The position numbers and the translations under genes were made by a program. Under the pieces are notes generated by a model. It was not told the DNA's origin and did not search any database. It saw nothing but the letters and a program-made list of their open reading frames with translations. From assembly GCA_030035585.1 (NCBI GenBank), contig CM057481.1:58289128-58353127 (forward strand): a stretch of 64,000 nt of DNA. The letters run 5' to 3'. The stretch is from Dugong dugon. Taxonomy: Eukaryota > Chordata > Mammalia > Sirenia > Dugongidae. Shown here piece after piece: positions 21,809 through 34,636 of this stretch (position 1 is the stretch's first letter; each line of letters starts with the position of its first letter).

Positions 21809-22346
21809 TGTCTTTGGCTGGGTTCTCTAGAGAAGCAAAACCAGTAAAGCATATACATACCTATATAGAGAGATTTATATTAAGGAAATGGTTCACGCAG
21901 TTGTAGAGGTTGGAACGTTGGATTCTCTTGATTCATGTAGCTACAGGGGATGGCGAACCCAAGATCGGCAGGTCAGACAGCAGGGCTCTTGCTCATAGGC
22001 TGCAAAAAGCAAGATTGGTAGGCAAGACAACAGATGAGCTGCTAGCTCAAGTCCCAAGAACTGGAGGTCATGTGAACAGGAGCCAGCTGCAGGATCCGGA
22101 GTAAGCAAAAACAGCCCATGAGCCTTGCCAGAAAGTCCACCTATACTGGATGTAAACCAAACCCCCAAAGAAACTCCCTTTCAACTGATTGGCTACTCAC
22201 AGCAGATCCCATCATAAAGGTGATCACATTATATCAAATCTCATCATAGAAGTGATCACAACATCATACACTGCAAAATACATCATAACTGCCAAACCAC
22301 TGAGAATCATGGCCCAGCTAAGATGATGCACAACCTTAACCATCAC
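21809..22346 (-). mobile_element. MaLR-like LTR
   Basis: Reversed, it starts TGTGATGGTTAAGGTTGTGC and ends with TCTCTAGAGAACCCAGCC near a TGTA-like end. The plus strand shows GGGTTCTCTAGAGAAGCAAA, ATATAGAGAGATTTATATTA and TTTCAACTGATTGGCTACTC. It is a diverged, probably solo LTR. Confidence 0.7.
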
Positions 22347-22737
22347 AAATGATGTTTATCATTTTTTTCCATTGGCCAGAACTCAATCATGGGGATTCCC
22401 TAACTGCAGGGGAGGCTGGGAATTGTTTAGCTCTATGTGCAGGAGAAAAAAAGATATGATGAAAAATATAATTTGTCTCTGCTGTAGAATCTTTTCCAAT
22501 CATTTGACTCAGAATAGAAACAAAAACTCTCCTACTTTGCTCTCATATTTCATTGGATTACGTGATATTTATATAAATTACATAACTACAAGAACAACTG
22601 ATGTAAATAGCTTTGAAATATACAACTGACACTGGATAAGCTCACAGCTTAACAAATGGGATCACGGGGCGCAGGCATCTTGGAGGGACTCGGCAGACCA
22701 TGGTTATCAGGCATTCATTGTTCTTAGCGGATTAAAG

Positions 22738-22952
22738 TGGTGGTTTTCCACTAAGGGCAATTTTGCCCTCCTGGTGACATTTGGCAATGTCTAGAGACAA
22801 GTTTGGTTATCACAGCTTGGGAAGTACTACTGGCATCTAGTGCATAGACGCCAGAAGTGCTGTTAAACACCCTCCCACACTCTGGACCATCCCCCACAAC
22901 AAAGGATTGTCTGGCCAAAATGTCAATAGTGCAGAGACTAAGAAACCCTGGA
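22738..22952 (+). mobile_element. MER20 copy, near full length
   Basis: It has GGTTTTCCACTAAGGGCAAT, CATTTGGCAATGTCTAGAGA, CTGGCATCTAGTGCATAGAC, then CACAACAAAGGATTGTCTGG and GAGACTAAGAAACCCTG. It is in the same orientation as the copy at 17006. Confidence 0.9.
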
Positions 22953-23584
22953 TTAGAGAGTGTTGGTTGATCTGATAAATTGTTAAGTGGAGGTTTGTAA
23001 AGGGATAATTTATTATGGTATGTTAGAAACAGATAAGGTCAAACTTTAAAGTTTGTAAAGCAAGTAAAGCCTTGGGAATTGTTGGGGTTTCTGTGGAAAC
23101 CAATTAATTCATAACCTTACCCCCTTCTGTATATTAAACCAACTAAGAATTGAGCATAGAAAGTAGACAGGTATCAAAATACTAGCTTTATATCTGTCAA
23201 GCCTGATTGGAAAACATAACATGGACAAGTGGCCAAAGGGCAATTCTGAATGCTTGCCTTCCAACCTGGGTGTGGAGAGAACTGTGTCTGCCCTGCACCA
23301 CCAGAGAGGTTCAGGGAGATGGAGAGAGTGAAGCCACTGGGACAGAGCCATATTCAACTCATCAGTGTTTTGTAGTAGAAAAATGCAGATCATAGATACC
23401 AGAGATTTTGTCATCTCATCAACCAGGTAATTCTTTCCTCTTCCCATAAGAAGTATTGAACAGGTGACTTTTCAACCTTTTAAGTAGGGTGGAATTTCTA
23501 TTTTACTGGCTGGAAGGAATACTGGAAGAGAAAAAGGTTGGTTCTCTCTTAGTCATGGTAGAGAAAGCACCTCACCTATAGGAG
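22953..23584. other. Intergenic, no feature recognised
   Basis: No repeat family or gene is apparent. The 112-codon minus-strand ORF at 23109-23447 has no recognisable domain. Confidence 0.5.
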
Positions 23585-23720
23585 GCTTGCCCCTTCCCCT
23601 CTCCATCCTACTTTTACTGAATGTGGAACCTTGAGCAATTCACAACCTCTCCAGGCCTCAGTTCCCTCATGTGGACAACAGTACAGATTTGTCAGAAGGC
23701 TGAGGGCTGGCTCAGAAAAT
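23585..23720 (+). mobile_element. MIR SINE fragment
   Basis: GAACCTTGAGCAATTCACAA, then CCTCAGTTCCCTCATGTGG, the MIR core. Confidence 0.65.
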
Positions 23721-24169
23721 CTATGGAGGTCTCTTAAAATCTTAAGAATATTCCAAAGGACACACTGATGATTTAAAGAGAGCACAAAATGTATGTGCTT
23801 ATGAAATCTTGATTGTGAGGTCAAGTGTATCATTTCAATTCTCTGAATGATTAGAGATTGGGGGTTGGGGAAGACTGATTACCAGTGTGAATTTAAAAAG
23901 GTGAGAGTATTTTAGAGTATAATCCCAGACTCTTCGGTGCACAATGCTTTGCTGTCTTCAGTAGTAACCGCAACCTGTGATTTGGGACTTGGTGATTCTA
24001 TTCCCCTAGTTTTCTGTTTCCTTGGGCTTCTTGACAGTTATGACACAAGTCTTTATTATTTCTTTGCATTTTCCATCAATTGTAACTCTCATGGTCAGTG
24101 GTTATCTCTGAGATGACTCCAGAATTTTTAACAGTCATCTAATATATTTCCGTTATTAGTGCTTTGTGA

Positions 24170-24390
24170 TGATGGGGATAAAAAACATACAGGATTTGGT
24201 ATCAGAGGACAGGAACTTCAGTCCTGATTCAGGCTCTTGCTAGCCTAGTGATGAAGGAAAATCTGTAAAATGGGGATAAAAATAGTACTTAAGTCTCAAG
24301 GCTCTTGTGAAGACAAGGTATATGAAAATACTTACGAAATAGTGAAGTACATGCAAATGCTAGGAGTTATTATTAATTCTTTACTCACTT
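24170..24390 (+). mobile_element. MIR SINE copy
   Basis: TTGGTATCAGAGGACAGGAA, then AATCTGTAAAATGGGGATAA and ATAGTACTTA plus TCAAGGCTCTTGTGAAGA fit a MIR core and 3' part. Confidence 0.65.
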
Positions 24391-24399
24391 GCAACCATT

Positions 24400-25140
24400 C
24401 TCTGGGACATCAAAAAATCTTTGCTTTGCGAAATAAGCATGTAGGAAAGAAATTGCCTCTTTATCCAATAATTAGATTGTGTGGTGAAGAGCAGACAGGG
24501 GTCCCTTTCTCCTGATTCAAGCATCTAGATGTGTTTGCCTAATTTATCCAGATGTGTTCCTCAGTTTTCCACCTCAGCAGGACCACTTGAATGCAGAGAA
24601 GAAATACTCAATCACACAGCTGTATGTACTGACTGGTAAACCCAGACTTCTGGGGATGCCGTTTGGTTAGGGGCTTCTTTCTAAGCCCTCGTGGTTTCTG
24701 ACAATGTGATTTAAAGTTATAGAACTGTTCGAGACGTAACGCCTTCTCTTTATGTCTCAGCTTCAGAACCTTCTTGACCTCATTAGAAGGAATGGCATGA
24801 AAATGTATTTATCCAAAAAACTTTCTTTTTCCTGCTTTGTTATTAGATAACTGTCACAGATCAAAAGCAGAGCTAAGAAAAATCACCACTGCTGTGTAGT
24901 TGGAGCTTCTAATGCAGATTTCTAATAAATTGTATTCTGATCCAGCAGAATTCTGATGTACCTCCATAGGATGGGCTGAAGAGGTGGGCCCTGGCTCAAA
25001 ACAACTCTTTGTATTCACATTATTGGGCTCAATTGCTTGCCTGGCAATACTGATCACAGGCAACCCCATTCCTACTCCTTCGCCTGACTTAATTAAACTC
25101 AGAATTTTATCCCTCCACCCAGGAATCTGACAACATATGC
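24400..25140. other. Intergenic, no feature recognised
   Basis: Sequence without a clear family. No coding signature seen on either strand. Confidence 0.45.
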
Positions 25141-25144
25141 TTGA

Positions 25145-25625
25145 AGATCCATAAAAATGCCCATTCTCTTTGACTCAGTAATTCTACTTTGGGAATTTGT
25201 CCTAAGGAAACAATCCAAATATGAAAAAGCTATATGACCTAAAATGCTCATTGCTACTTAATTTATAATATTAAATGACTAGAAAAGGCATTTATGTCCA
25301 CCGTTAGGAAAATGGTTAAGTCAGTTGTGGTGTATGCATTCAGTGGAATATTGTACAACAATGAGCTGTATGGTTATGATGCCTGAGTTGAAACATGGAA
25401 ATTCTTATCATATACTATTAAGCGAAAAAGCAGGATTTGCAGATGTAGGTGCACTGTGATCGTAACTATGGAAAAATATGTAGAAGAAAAAAGACTGGAA
25501 AGAAGCTCACCAGAATGCTAATATCATTGCTCTGCTAGGGTGGTGAGATCACAGATGATTTTCAAAAGATGTTTTTCTCTTTCAAATGATGAACAACATA
25601 GCTTTTTTACAGTAATTTTTAAGAA
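25145..25625 (+). mobile_element. Old L1 3' fragment (L1M-type)
   Basis: GACTCAGTAATTCTACTTTG and AATTTGTCCTAAGGAAACAA, then ATTCAGTGGAATATTGTAC and the ATGGAAAAATATGTAGAAG stretch are typical of the end of ORF2 and the 3' UTR of ancient L1. Confidence 0.75.
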
Positions 25626-25974
25626 AAGATTTGCACCTTTCAAACTTGCTCTTGTCCTCATTTCCCTGCTGAGTGCATGCCCTAGACTTCAAATTTGTGG
25701 AGTGAATTAGATAACTAATCTAAGAGGAACCTTGGAACTATGAGGAATGACAAAAAGGAAGTTACACAAAGATATGGATGGAAAAAAAAGTGTGAAGGTG
25801 GCAGGGGCATGTTATGATTATTTTACAGGCTCTAAATGAGTAAAGAGCAATCTGTTTTACCTCCAGCTTTAGTGATGCAAATATCTCTAACAGAATGAAT
25901 GTCCTGGATAGGAAGGACTGACAATGCAGCAAGCAGATTTACCCTGGTACTTAGACACAAAAGAAGGGAGTGTG

Positions 25975-26125
25975 CTGTGGTGGAAAGAGTCCTTGCCTGG
26001 GAGTTCTGAGAGCTGGGCCCTTGCTCTGACTCAAGCAGCTCTGTGACCTTCCACAGATCCGTCAATCTTTCTGAACATGGTTCTCGAATGAGGACTATAT
26101 TGTCTCTACTGTCCTTTCCAGCTCT
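25975..26125 (+). mobile_element. MIR SINE copy
   Basis: GTGGTGGAAAGAGTCCTTGC then CAGCTCTGTGACCTTCCAC and TGGTTCTCGAATGAGGAC give the MIR order. Confidence 0.65.
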
Positions 26126-26210
26126 GAAATTCATTCATTCATTCATTCAGCAAATTTCTATTGAGCACCTATTAAATTTCAGGCACTGGGCTAGGTAGTT
26201 GTCGAAGTAA
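26126..26210 (+). repeat. (ATTC)n microsatellite at an L2-like end
   Basis: ATTCATTCATTCATTCATTC is followed by ATTGAGCACCTATTAAATTT and CAGGCACTGGGCTAGG, the phrase common to L2 termini. Confidence 0.7.
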
Positions 26211-26999
26211 AAACAAAACAAAATCAGAATAGGACCCAGTTTCTATTCTCAAACATTTGTAGCCTATTTTTTGTTTTTATTTGTTTTTGCGGGGGAAGTG
26301 TGGAGGCAGGGACAATGTCAGGAAGCCTTTGTTCTGAATATAACTTTACAAATAGGTTCATGAAATATGTTTTTTTAAAAATTATCATTCCTCTTACTAA
26401 GACAGCCAAAAGGAATATTATTGTTCTGTCCATTAGTACTGATACTATGCTCAATGAATTAAAAAGCTGTTAGAGAAATTCATCTCTGCCTAAGAGAACT
26501 CATATTCTAATGGTTCGAGAGAGATAATGAAAATTTAAAAAATGGTAGATGGAGGGTGGAGCCAACATGACACTATAAATAGAACCACCACACCATCCCT
26601 CCACAGCAAAGACCCAAAAAGTAAGTAAAACATAGATAAACATCAATCCTGGAACCCTACGGGTCAAATGAAGGAATAAAGAACTCAACCAAGCACCGAA
26701 TGGGATAAGAAACTGACAGAGAACAGAGAGCAAGGAGAGCTATGGAATGGAGGTCCCCTACCAGCTAACATGGCATGGATTCACCATCTTGGACCCCTCA
26801 GCCACCAAGGACAGTGGACAGGGAGTATGGGAAGGGAGCTTCACGGAGCTCCCAGCAGGAGACAGAGCACCTGGGTAACTAGCAATACATGCTACCCTCC
26901 CCCGCCTCCCCGCCCCTCTTCCCCCACTCCACCTCTGCCACTTTCCAGCAGGCCTCAGTAGCTCACTGGCTCCTTGCCACTTGGATTCACCCCACCCAC

Positions 27000-28260
27000 A
27001 CTGGCTGGCTCCTTCATTGGCATTTTTTTTTGCTGTTGTTGCTTTTTTTTGGCTTCTTTTGGTTTCTTCTCTCTCTCCCACCTCCTTCCTTTACTTTCTC
27101 TTGAACACCTGGCTTCATGTGCCATCTCCACTCCTTCTTGACAGGCTGTGCATCGCCACTCAGCTAGGGAGCAACTTCTCCACTCTGTGCTGCCAGGCTG
27201 GTGGGCTCCCTGGGGGCATTTTTTTCTTTTTCTTTTTTTTTTTTTCATTTCTCAGTTTCTTGTATCTCTCTACCTTCCTTCTTTTCCTTTCTCCCAAATA
27301 CCTGGCACCACATGCCATCTCCACTCCTTCAGCACTGCTTGGCTGGGGAGTCACTTCGCTGGTCTGCACCGTCAAGCCAGTGGGCTCCCTTGGGGCTTTC
27401 TTTATTTTTTTTCTTTTCTCGGTTTCTTGTCTCTACCATCCTTCCTTTCTTTTCTCCTGTACACCTGGCACTGTGTACCATCTCTGCTCCTTCTAGACAG
27501 GCCGTGCAGTGCCACTGGGCTGGGGAGCCCCTTCCCTGATCTGTAATGCCAAGCCAGAGGGCTCCCTTGGGGAATTTTTTCTCTTCTCGGGTTCTTGTCT
27601 CTCTCTCCCTCCCCTCCTTTCCTTTCTACTGGACCCCTGGTGCTGTGTGTCATCTCCGCACCTTCCTGACAGGCTGTGCAGTGCCACTCAGCTAGGAAGT
27701 CCCTTCCTCAGTCTGCACCACCACTCCAGTGGGCTCCCTTGAAGAATTTTTTTTCTCTTCTTTTCTTATCTCAGTTTCTTGTCTCTCTCTACCTTCCTTC
27801 CTTATCCTTCTCCTGAATACCTGGCACCATGTACCATCTCCACTTCTTCTTGACAGGCTGTGCAGCACTGCTGGACTGGGGACCCACTTCCAGTGGGCTC
27901 CACTGGGGCATTTTCTTTCTTTTGTTCTTAGTTTTTTGGTCTCTCTCTACCTTCCTCCCAACCACCTGGCAACTTTTTTTTGTTTCCCCCTCAGTTTCTT
28001 GTCTCTTTCTATCTTCCTTCCTTTCCTTTTTCTCAACCAACTGGCTGCATGTGCCTTTCTCTCTCTCTCTTTTATCTAGTTTCTTATCTCTCTCTCCCTT
28101 TCTTCCTTTCCTTTCTCCTGCCCACCGAGCTGTGTGTGCAGTACCTGTCCCTTCTTGATGGGCTGTGCCACACCGACCAGCTAGAAAGCTACTAGCATAC
28201 GCCTTCCTCAAGTATGTGCCACTCCAATGGCAGGCTCCCTTAGCACCTCTTTTTTAGCCT
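27000..28260 (+). repeat. L1 5' UTR tandem monomer array
   Basis: About seven imperfect units of 165-195 bases. The anchor GGCTCC occurs at 27007, 27204, 27383, 27560, 27732, 27896 and 28233; the last gap of 337 covers two units. A second anchor GACAGGCTGTGCA or a near form recurs at 27140, 27496, 27668, 27852 and 28157. Units share a GTTTCTTGTCTCTCTCT phrase and CT-rich linkers. It resembles the promoter monomers of rodent L1. Confidence 0.85.
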
Positions 28261-28809
28261 CTGTTTCTCTCTCCTCTTCTTTCCCACACCCACTTAGCTC
28301 CACACATCACATCCCCCCCCCTCCCTCCTGCCTATCTGCACCGTGCACCAAGCATCACAACACCTGAGCAGCATAGGCATGGTCTACCAGAACCTGCACC
28401 TCACTGATCCCCGGCCCCACCCTGTCAGCCCCAGAGTGTGCCCAAAACAACCCATCCTATTCCCTCCCCTCCACTGGACCTGCCATGAGGCACCATAGCT
28501 GAGCAATTTGCCCTGCCATTGGACAAGGTGGTGAGAAATATCATGCCCACATACGAGCAAACAACAAAGAATGCCCAAACCACCTGCTCAGACGTAACCA
28601 AATAAAACAAAAAGGCAGGACAAAACAAACAAATATACAGTCACTAAATGAAGAAAATAATTACAAAATATCCCAAAGACAGCAGACAACATCAAAACAT
28701 ATTTTAAAAAGGACTGAATTGTTCCAGTAGGTGTCCAAAATAAAACACCAGGTGACCTTCTGCCAGAAGAAAAGGCACTGCAACTACCTGATAGGGAATT
28801 CAACTCTCT

Positions 28810-29440
28810 AATGTTCAGGGCTATCCAAGAGATGAAGGAAAAAAGCAGACAAAAATGAGGAAAAAATAAACAAAATCATGGAAGATAAAGACAAAATCAT
28901 GGAAAAGACAGACAAAACAATGGAAGAATTCAGGAAAATAGTACAGGAACAAAATGTCAAAATAAACTCAGAACTAGAAATCATACAAAAACAGCAATTA
29001 GAAATCCAAAGATAAACAACAAAATTTCAGAAATGGACAGTGTCACAGAAGGTTTGAGGAGCAGGTGTGAAAGAATGGAAGACACGATCAGCGAGATTGA
29101 AGACAAAGCCTTGGATACCACTTTGAGGAAAAAATCAGTGAAAAGACAAAGAAAAATGAAGAAACCCTGAGAACAATGTGGGATACAATCAAAAGCAAAA
29201 ATGCACAAGTGATTGGAGTTCCAGAACAGGGGGAGAAAAGGGAAAACACACAGGATCACTGAAGAATTGCTGACACAAAACTTACCTAATATCATGAAAG
29301 ATGAAAAGCTGATCATTCAAGAAGCTCAATGTACCCCATATAGGACGGACCTCAAAAGAAAATCACCAAGGCATATCATAATCATACTTGCTAAAATCAA
29401 AGACAAAGAAAGAATCCCTAGAGCAGCTCGAAAAAAATGA
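28810..29440 (+). pseudogene. L1 ORF1 remnant
   Basis: ORF1 encodes the RNA-binding chaperone of L1. The Lys/Glu-rich coiled-coil part (MEKTDKTMEEFRKIVQEQN) precedes the C-terminal part (RGRKGKTHRITEELLTQNLP, then SPRHIIIILAKIKDKERIP and RAARKK). Stops and frameshifts separate the pieces, such as the TAA after 29000. No intact product is possible. Confidence 0.75.
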
Positions 29441-30137
29441 AAAATCACATATAGAGAAGAAGCAATAAGACTAAGCTGTGATTACTCAGCAGAAACCATG
29501 CAGGCAAGAAGGCAATGGGATGACATATATAAAACTTTGAAAGAAAAAAACTGCCAAGCAAGAATAATATATCCTGAAAACTCTTGCTCAAATATGATGG
29601 TGAAATTAGGACATTTCCATATAAACAGAAATTTAGGGAATATGTAAAACCAAACCAAACTTACAAGAATTATTAAAGGGAGTCCTTTAGTTAGAGAACC
29701 TACAACATCAGACAACAGCCTGAATCTAAGATGCAAGACCACATCAGCCAAATACCAACCAAGGCAATGGACTCTCGAGGATAAAATGAAACTAAAAGAC
29801 TTACAACAGGGAACAAGAGAGGTTAACCTGAAAAATAAAAAAGAGAATAAATGGTGTAGGTATAGAACTTACAAATGGAGAGGAAGTCAAGGTGATACCA
29901 AGTAATACGAGACTGGTTCAACCTCAGGAAGACAAGCGTAAATTTCAGAATAACCACAAAGAAACTTAACAAACCTACTCATCAAAATAAAGAAGAAAAA
30001 CATAAAATCTCAGTAAACACAATATCTACAAAAACAAAAGAAGCAAAAAAAAAATCCACAAACTAAAGGAATTCAGCATAGGACAGTAAGAGGAACAAAG
30101 AAAATGTCAGCAGCACAAAAAAAAAAAGCACTACAAA
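29441..30137 (+). other. L1 inter-ORF segment
   Basis: A long spacer with GATTACTCAGCAGAAACCAT, ATGGGATGACATATATAAAA, CTGCCAAGCAAGAATAATAT and GCAGCACAAAAAAAAAAAGC. Its 3' part also recurs in the L1 at 62530-62940. Confidence 0.7.
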
Positions 30138-32025
30138 ATGACAGCAATAAACTCACACCTATCAATAATTACACTGAACATAAATGGACTAAATGCACCC
30201 ATAAAGAGACAGAGAGTGACAGAATGGATAACCAAAAAAGGGACCCATCAGTATGCTGTCTAGAAAATACACACCTTAGAAACAAAAACATAAATTTATT
30301 AAAAATCAAATGATGGAAAAAAATATATCAAGCAAACAGCTACCAAAAAAGAGTAGGAGCGGCAATACTGATCTCAGATAAAATAGACTTTAAAACAAAA
30401 TCCACCATAAAAGACAAAGAAGGGCATTATATAATAATTAAAGGAATGATCTGTCATGAAGACAACCATAATAAGTATCTATGCACTCAATGACAGGGTT
30501 CAAAAATACATTAAAAAAAAACTCTAACAGCACTGAAAAGAGAAATGGACAGTTCTACCATAATAGTAGGAGACTTCAACACACCACTCTCAGTAAAGGA
30601 CAGAATATTGAGAAAGAAACTCAGCAAAGGTACAGAAGATCTAAAGGGCACAATCAGGCAACTTGACCTCATAGATATATATAGAACACTCTACCTAACA
30701 GCAGCAAAGTATACATTCTTTTCCAACACACATGGAACATTGTCCAGAATAGACCACATCTTAGACCACAAAGCAACCCTCAACAAAATCCAAAACATTG
30801 AGATAATACAAAGCATCTCTGATCACAACACCATCAAAGTAGAAATTAATAACAGGAAGAGCAAGGAAAAAAAATGAAAAACATGGAAACTGAATAACAC
30901 CCTGCTTAAAAACCCACTAGGTAATAGAATAAATTGAAGATGGAGTAGAAAAATTCCTGTAATCAAACGAGAATGAAAACACATCATACCAAAATATTTG
31001 GGACACAGCAAAGGCAGTATTCAGAGGTCAATTTATAGCAATAGATGCACACATCAAAAAAGATGGGTCAAAATCAAAACATTAGCTACACAACTTGAAC
31101 AAATAGAAAGAGAACAGCAAAAGAAGCCCACAGCCACCAGAGGAAAGGCAATAATAAAGATCAGAAAAGAAATAAATGAAACAGAGACTAGTTAAAAGAA
31201 AGAATCAACAAAACCAAAAGTCAGTTCTTTGAAAGAGCAACAAAATCAACCAACCATTGGCCAAATGAAAAAGAAAAACAGGAGAGGATGCAAATAACCC
31301 AAAGAAATGAAACGAGGGACATTCCAACAGACCCAACTGAAATAAAAAGGATCATAAAAGAGTACTATGAAAAACTATACTCCAACAAAGTTAAAAACCT
31401 AGAGGAAAGGGAAAAATTTCTAGAAACAAACTACCTAGCTAAACTAACACAAACTGAAGTTGAAAATCTGAACAGACCCGTGACAAGAGAAGAGATTGAA
31501 AAGGTAATAAAAAAAAACTCCCAACAAAAAAAGGCCCTGTCCCAGATGACTTCACTAGAGAATTCTACCAAACATTCAGAGAAGAGCTTACACCAGTACT
31601 ACTCAAACTATTTCAGGACATAGAAAAGGAAGGGATACTTCTGAATTCATTCTATGAAGACAGCATAACCCTGATACCAAAACCAGGCAAAGACACCACA
31701 AAAAAAGAAAATTACAGACCAATATTCCTGATGAATATAGATGTAAAAATTCTCAACAAAATTCTAGCCAGTAGAATTCAGCATCATATCACAAATATAA
31801 TACACCACAACCAAGTGGAATTCATACCAGGTATGCAAGGATGGTGCAATATTAGAAAATCAATCAACATAATCCACCACATAAATAATCACATGATCAT
31901 CTCAGTCGATGCAGAAAAGGCATTCGACAAAGTCCAACACCCATTCCTGATTTAAAAAAACTCTCAGTAAAACAGGTACAGAAGGGAAATTCCTCAACAT
32001 AATAAAGGACATCTATACAAAACCC

Positions 32026-32180
32026 GGAAACCGTGGTGGCATAGTGGTTAAGTGCTACGGCTGCTAACTGAAAAAGATCGGCAGTTCAAATCCACCAGGC
32101 ACTCCTCGGAAACTCCATGGGGCAGTTCCACTCTGTCCTACAGGGTCACTATGAGGTGGAATCGACTTGACGGCAACAGG
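32026..32180 (+). mobile_element. AfroSINE inside L1 ORF2
   Basis: TATACAAAACCC at 32014-32025 and 32181-32192 marks the duplication. The body has GGTGGCATAGTGGTTAAGTG, ACTCCATGGGGCAGTTCCAC and GACTTGACGGCAACAGG. Confidence 0.94.
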
Positions 32181-32192
32181 TATACAAAACCC

Positions 32193-33401
32193 AAGACTGC
32201 CTCGTGGTCTATATACAGTTCCTCATGAGCACAATTAAGTGTTCTGGAATTCCTATTCTTCACAATGTTATCCATAATTTGTTACGATCCACACAGTCAA
32301 ATGCCTTCGCATAGCCAATAAAACACAGGTAAACATCTTTCTGGTATTTTCTGCTTTCAGCCAGGATCCATCTGACATCAGCAGTGATACCTCTTGTTCC
32401 ACGTCCTCTTCTGAATCTGGCTTGAATTTCTGGTAGTCATTCGAATAGAACAAGGGGATACTATGTGGTTTAAACTCAGGAAAGATGTGTGTCAGGGTGG
32501 TATTCTTTCACCATACCTATTCAATATGTATGCTGAACAAATAATCCGAGAAGCTTGACTATATGAAGAAGAAGAATACAGCATCAGGATTGGAGGCAGA
32601 CTCATTAACAACCTGCGTTACACAGATGACACAACCTTGCTTGCTGAAAGAGAAGAGCACTTGAAGCACTTACTGATGAAGATCAAAGACTACAGCCTTC
32701 AGTATGGATTGAACCTCAACATAAAGAAAACAAAAATCCTCACAACTGGACCAATAAGTGACATCATGATAAGTGGAGAAAAGATTGAAGTTGTCAAGGA
32801 TTTCATTTTACCTGGATCCACAATCAACACCTATGGAAGCAGCAGTCAAGAAATCAAACAACCTATTGCATAGGGCAAATCTGCTGCAAAAGACCTTTTT
32901 AAAGTGTTAAAAAGCAAAGATGTCACCTTAAAGACAAGGTGTGCCTGATCCAAACCATAGTGTTTTCAATAGTCTCATATGCATGCAAAAGCTGGACGAT
33001 GAATAAGGAAGACCGAAGAAGAATTGACACCTTTGAATTGTGATGTCGGCAAAGAATATTGACTATACCATGGACTGCCAAAATAACAAACAAATCTGTC
33101 TTGGAAGAAGTACAAACAGAATGCTCCTTAGAGGCAAGGATGGCAAGACTACGTCTCACATACTTTGGACATGTTATCAGGAGGGATCAGTTCCTGGAGA
33201 AGGATATCATGCTGGGTAAAGTAGAGGGTCAGCAAAAAAGAGGAAGACCTTCAGGGAGATAGACTAACACAGTGGCTGCAACAATGGGCTCAAGCATAAC
33301 AAGGATTGTGAGGATAGTGTAGGACCGGGCAGTATTTCATTCTGTTGTACATAGGGTCTCTATGAGTCAGAATGGACTCGACGGCACCTAACAACAACAT
33401 A
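32193..33401 (+). mobile_element. RTE LINE fragment with inverted 5' part
   Basis: From 32193 to about 32440 the sequence is RTE in reverse orientation (matching the minus-strand copy at 52600-52800, with CAGTCAAATGCCTTCGCATA). From about 32445 to 33401 it is RTE in the plus direction, ending in CACCTAACAACAAC. The RT region reads GAFGGRLINNLRYTDDTT-like with YTDD for YADD. The ORF is broken. Confidence 0.85.
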
Positions 33402-33427
33402 AAAAATCAACAGCCAATATCATTCTT

Positions 33428-34636
33428 TTTTTTGGCACTATTTTTTTTTTTTAATTTAACTTTAGATGAAGGTTTACAGAACAAATAGTTTCTCATTAAA
33501 CAGTCAGTACACGTATGGTTTTATGACAATGGTTAACAACCCCACGACATGTCAACACTCTCCCTTCTAGACCCTGGAGGACCATTTTTTTGCTGAAAAT
33601 ATACATAGCCAAAGTTACACCATTTCAAAAGTTTCTACATGTACAATTCAGTGACATAAATTACATTCTTCCAGTTGTGCTGCTATTCTCCCTATCCTTT
33701 TCTGAATTATTCTATCACCATTATCTTCAACTCACTGTTCTCTAGGCTTCCCATCAAACCTTTTGAGCTGCTGTTGTCAATCTGATCTCACATAGATAAT
33801 TCCTTTTTTTTTTTTTTGTACCCTAGATGAAGGTTTGCAGAACAAATAGTTTCTGATTAAACACTTAGTACACATATTGCCCTATGACAATGGTTAACAA
33901 CCCCACGACATGTCAACACTGTCCCTTCTCAACCATGGGTTCCCTATCTCCAGCTTTCCTGTCCCATTCTGCCTTCTAGTCCTTGTCCCTGGACTGCTGT
34001 GCCTCATTAGTCCTGTTTTGTTTTATGAGGCTGTGCAATCCCTGGCTGAATGGTGAACTTCAGGAGTGACTTCACCACTGAGCTAAAAGGGTGTCTGGCG
34101 GCCCTACTCTCGGGGTTTCTCCAGTCTGTCAGGCCAGTAAATCTGGTCTTTTTTTGTGAGTTAGAATTTTGTTCTACATTCTTTTCCAGCTCTGCCCAGG
34201 ACCCTCTATTGTGATCCCGGTCAGAGCAGTCAATGGTGGTAGCCGGGCACCATCTAGTTGTACTGGACTCAGTCTGGTGGAGGCCATGGTAGCTGTGGTC
34301 CATTAGTCCTTTGGACTAGTCTTTTCCTCGTATCTTGTTCTCGTCATTCTCCTTTGCTCCTGAAGGGGTGAGAACAGTGGAGTATCTTAGATGGCTGCTC
34401 ACAGGCTTTTAAAACCCCAGACGCTACTCACCAAGGTAGAATGTAGAACATTGTCTTTATAAACTGTGTTATGCCAATTGAGCTAGATGTTCCCTGAGAC
34501 CATGGCCCCCACATCCCTCCACCCAGCAATTCAGTCCCTCAGGGAGTTTGGATGTGTCTATGGAGCTTCCCTGACCTTTCCTTGTACAAGTTGTGCTGGC
34601 TTCCCCAGTATTGTGTACTGTCATACCCTTCACCAA
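33428..34636 (-). mobile_element. L1 3' end with probable 3' transduction
   Basis: It is bounded by AGCCAATATCATTCTT at 33412-33427 and 34637-34652. In L1 direction: an L1 3' UTR runs from 34636 to its first poly(A) near 33805, then about 230 bases of other sequence follow (33576-33805), then a second L1 tail (33575-33428) with its own poly(A). No second duplication separates the two, so a read-through transcript is the simplest origin. Confidence 0.75.

Larger units (their letters stand above)
21370..22470 (+). mobile_element. Ancient repeat interrupted twice
   Basis: The left part (21370-21548) has GCTCTGCTCCACAGAGTTAT. The right part (22347-22470) has CCATTGGCCAGAACTCAATC. Both resemble the element at 16400. 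Between them lie a hAT-type MITE and a MaLR-like LTR. Confidence 0.4.

Noticed and set aside
23109..23447. 112-codon minus-strand ORF
   Set aside because: No recognisable domain, no splice context and ordinary length for chance in AT-rich DNA.
26981..28211. Overlapping ORFs of 100-171 codons on both strands
   Set aside because: They arise from the CT-rich tandem monomers of the L1 5' UTR: Phe/Ser/Leu-rich on one strand, Lys/Glu/Arg-rich on the other.
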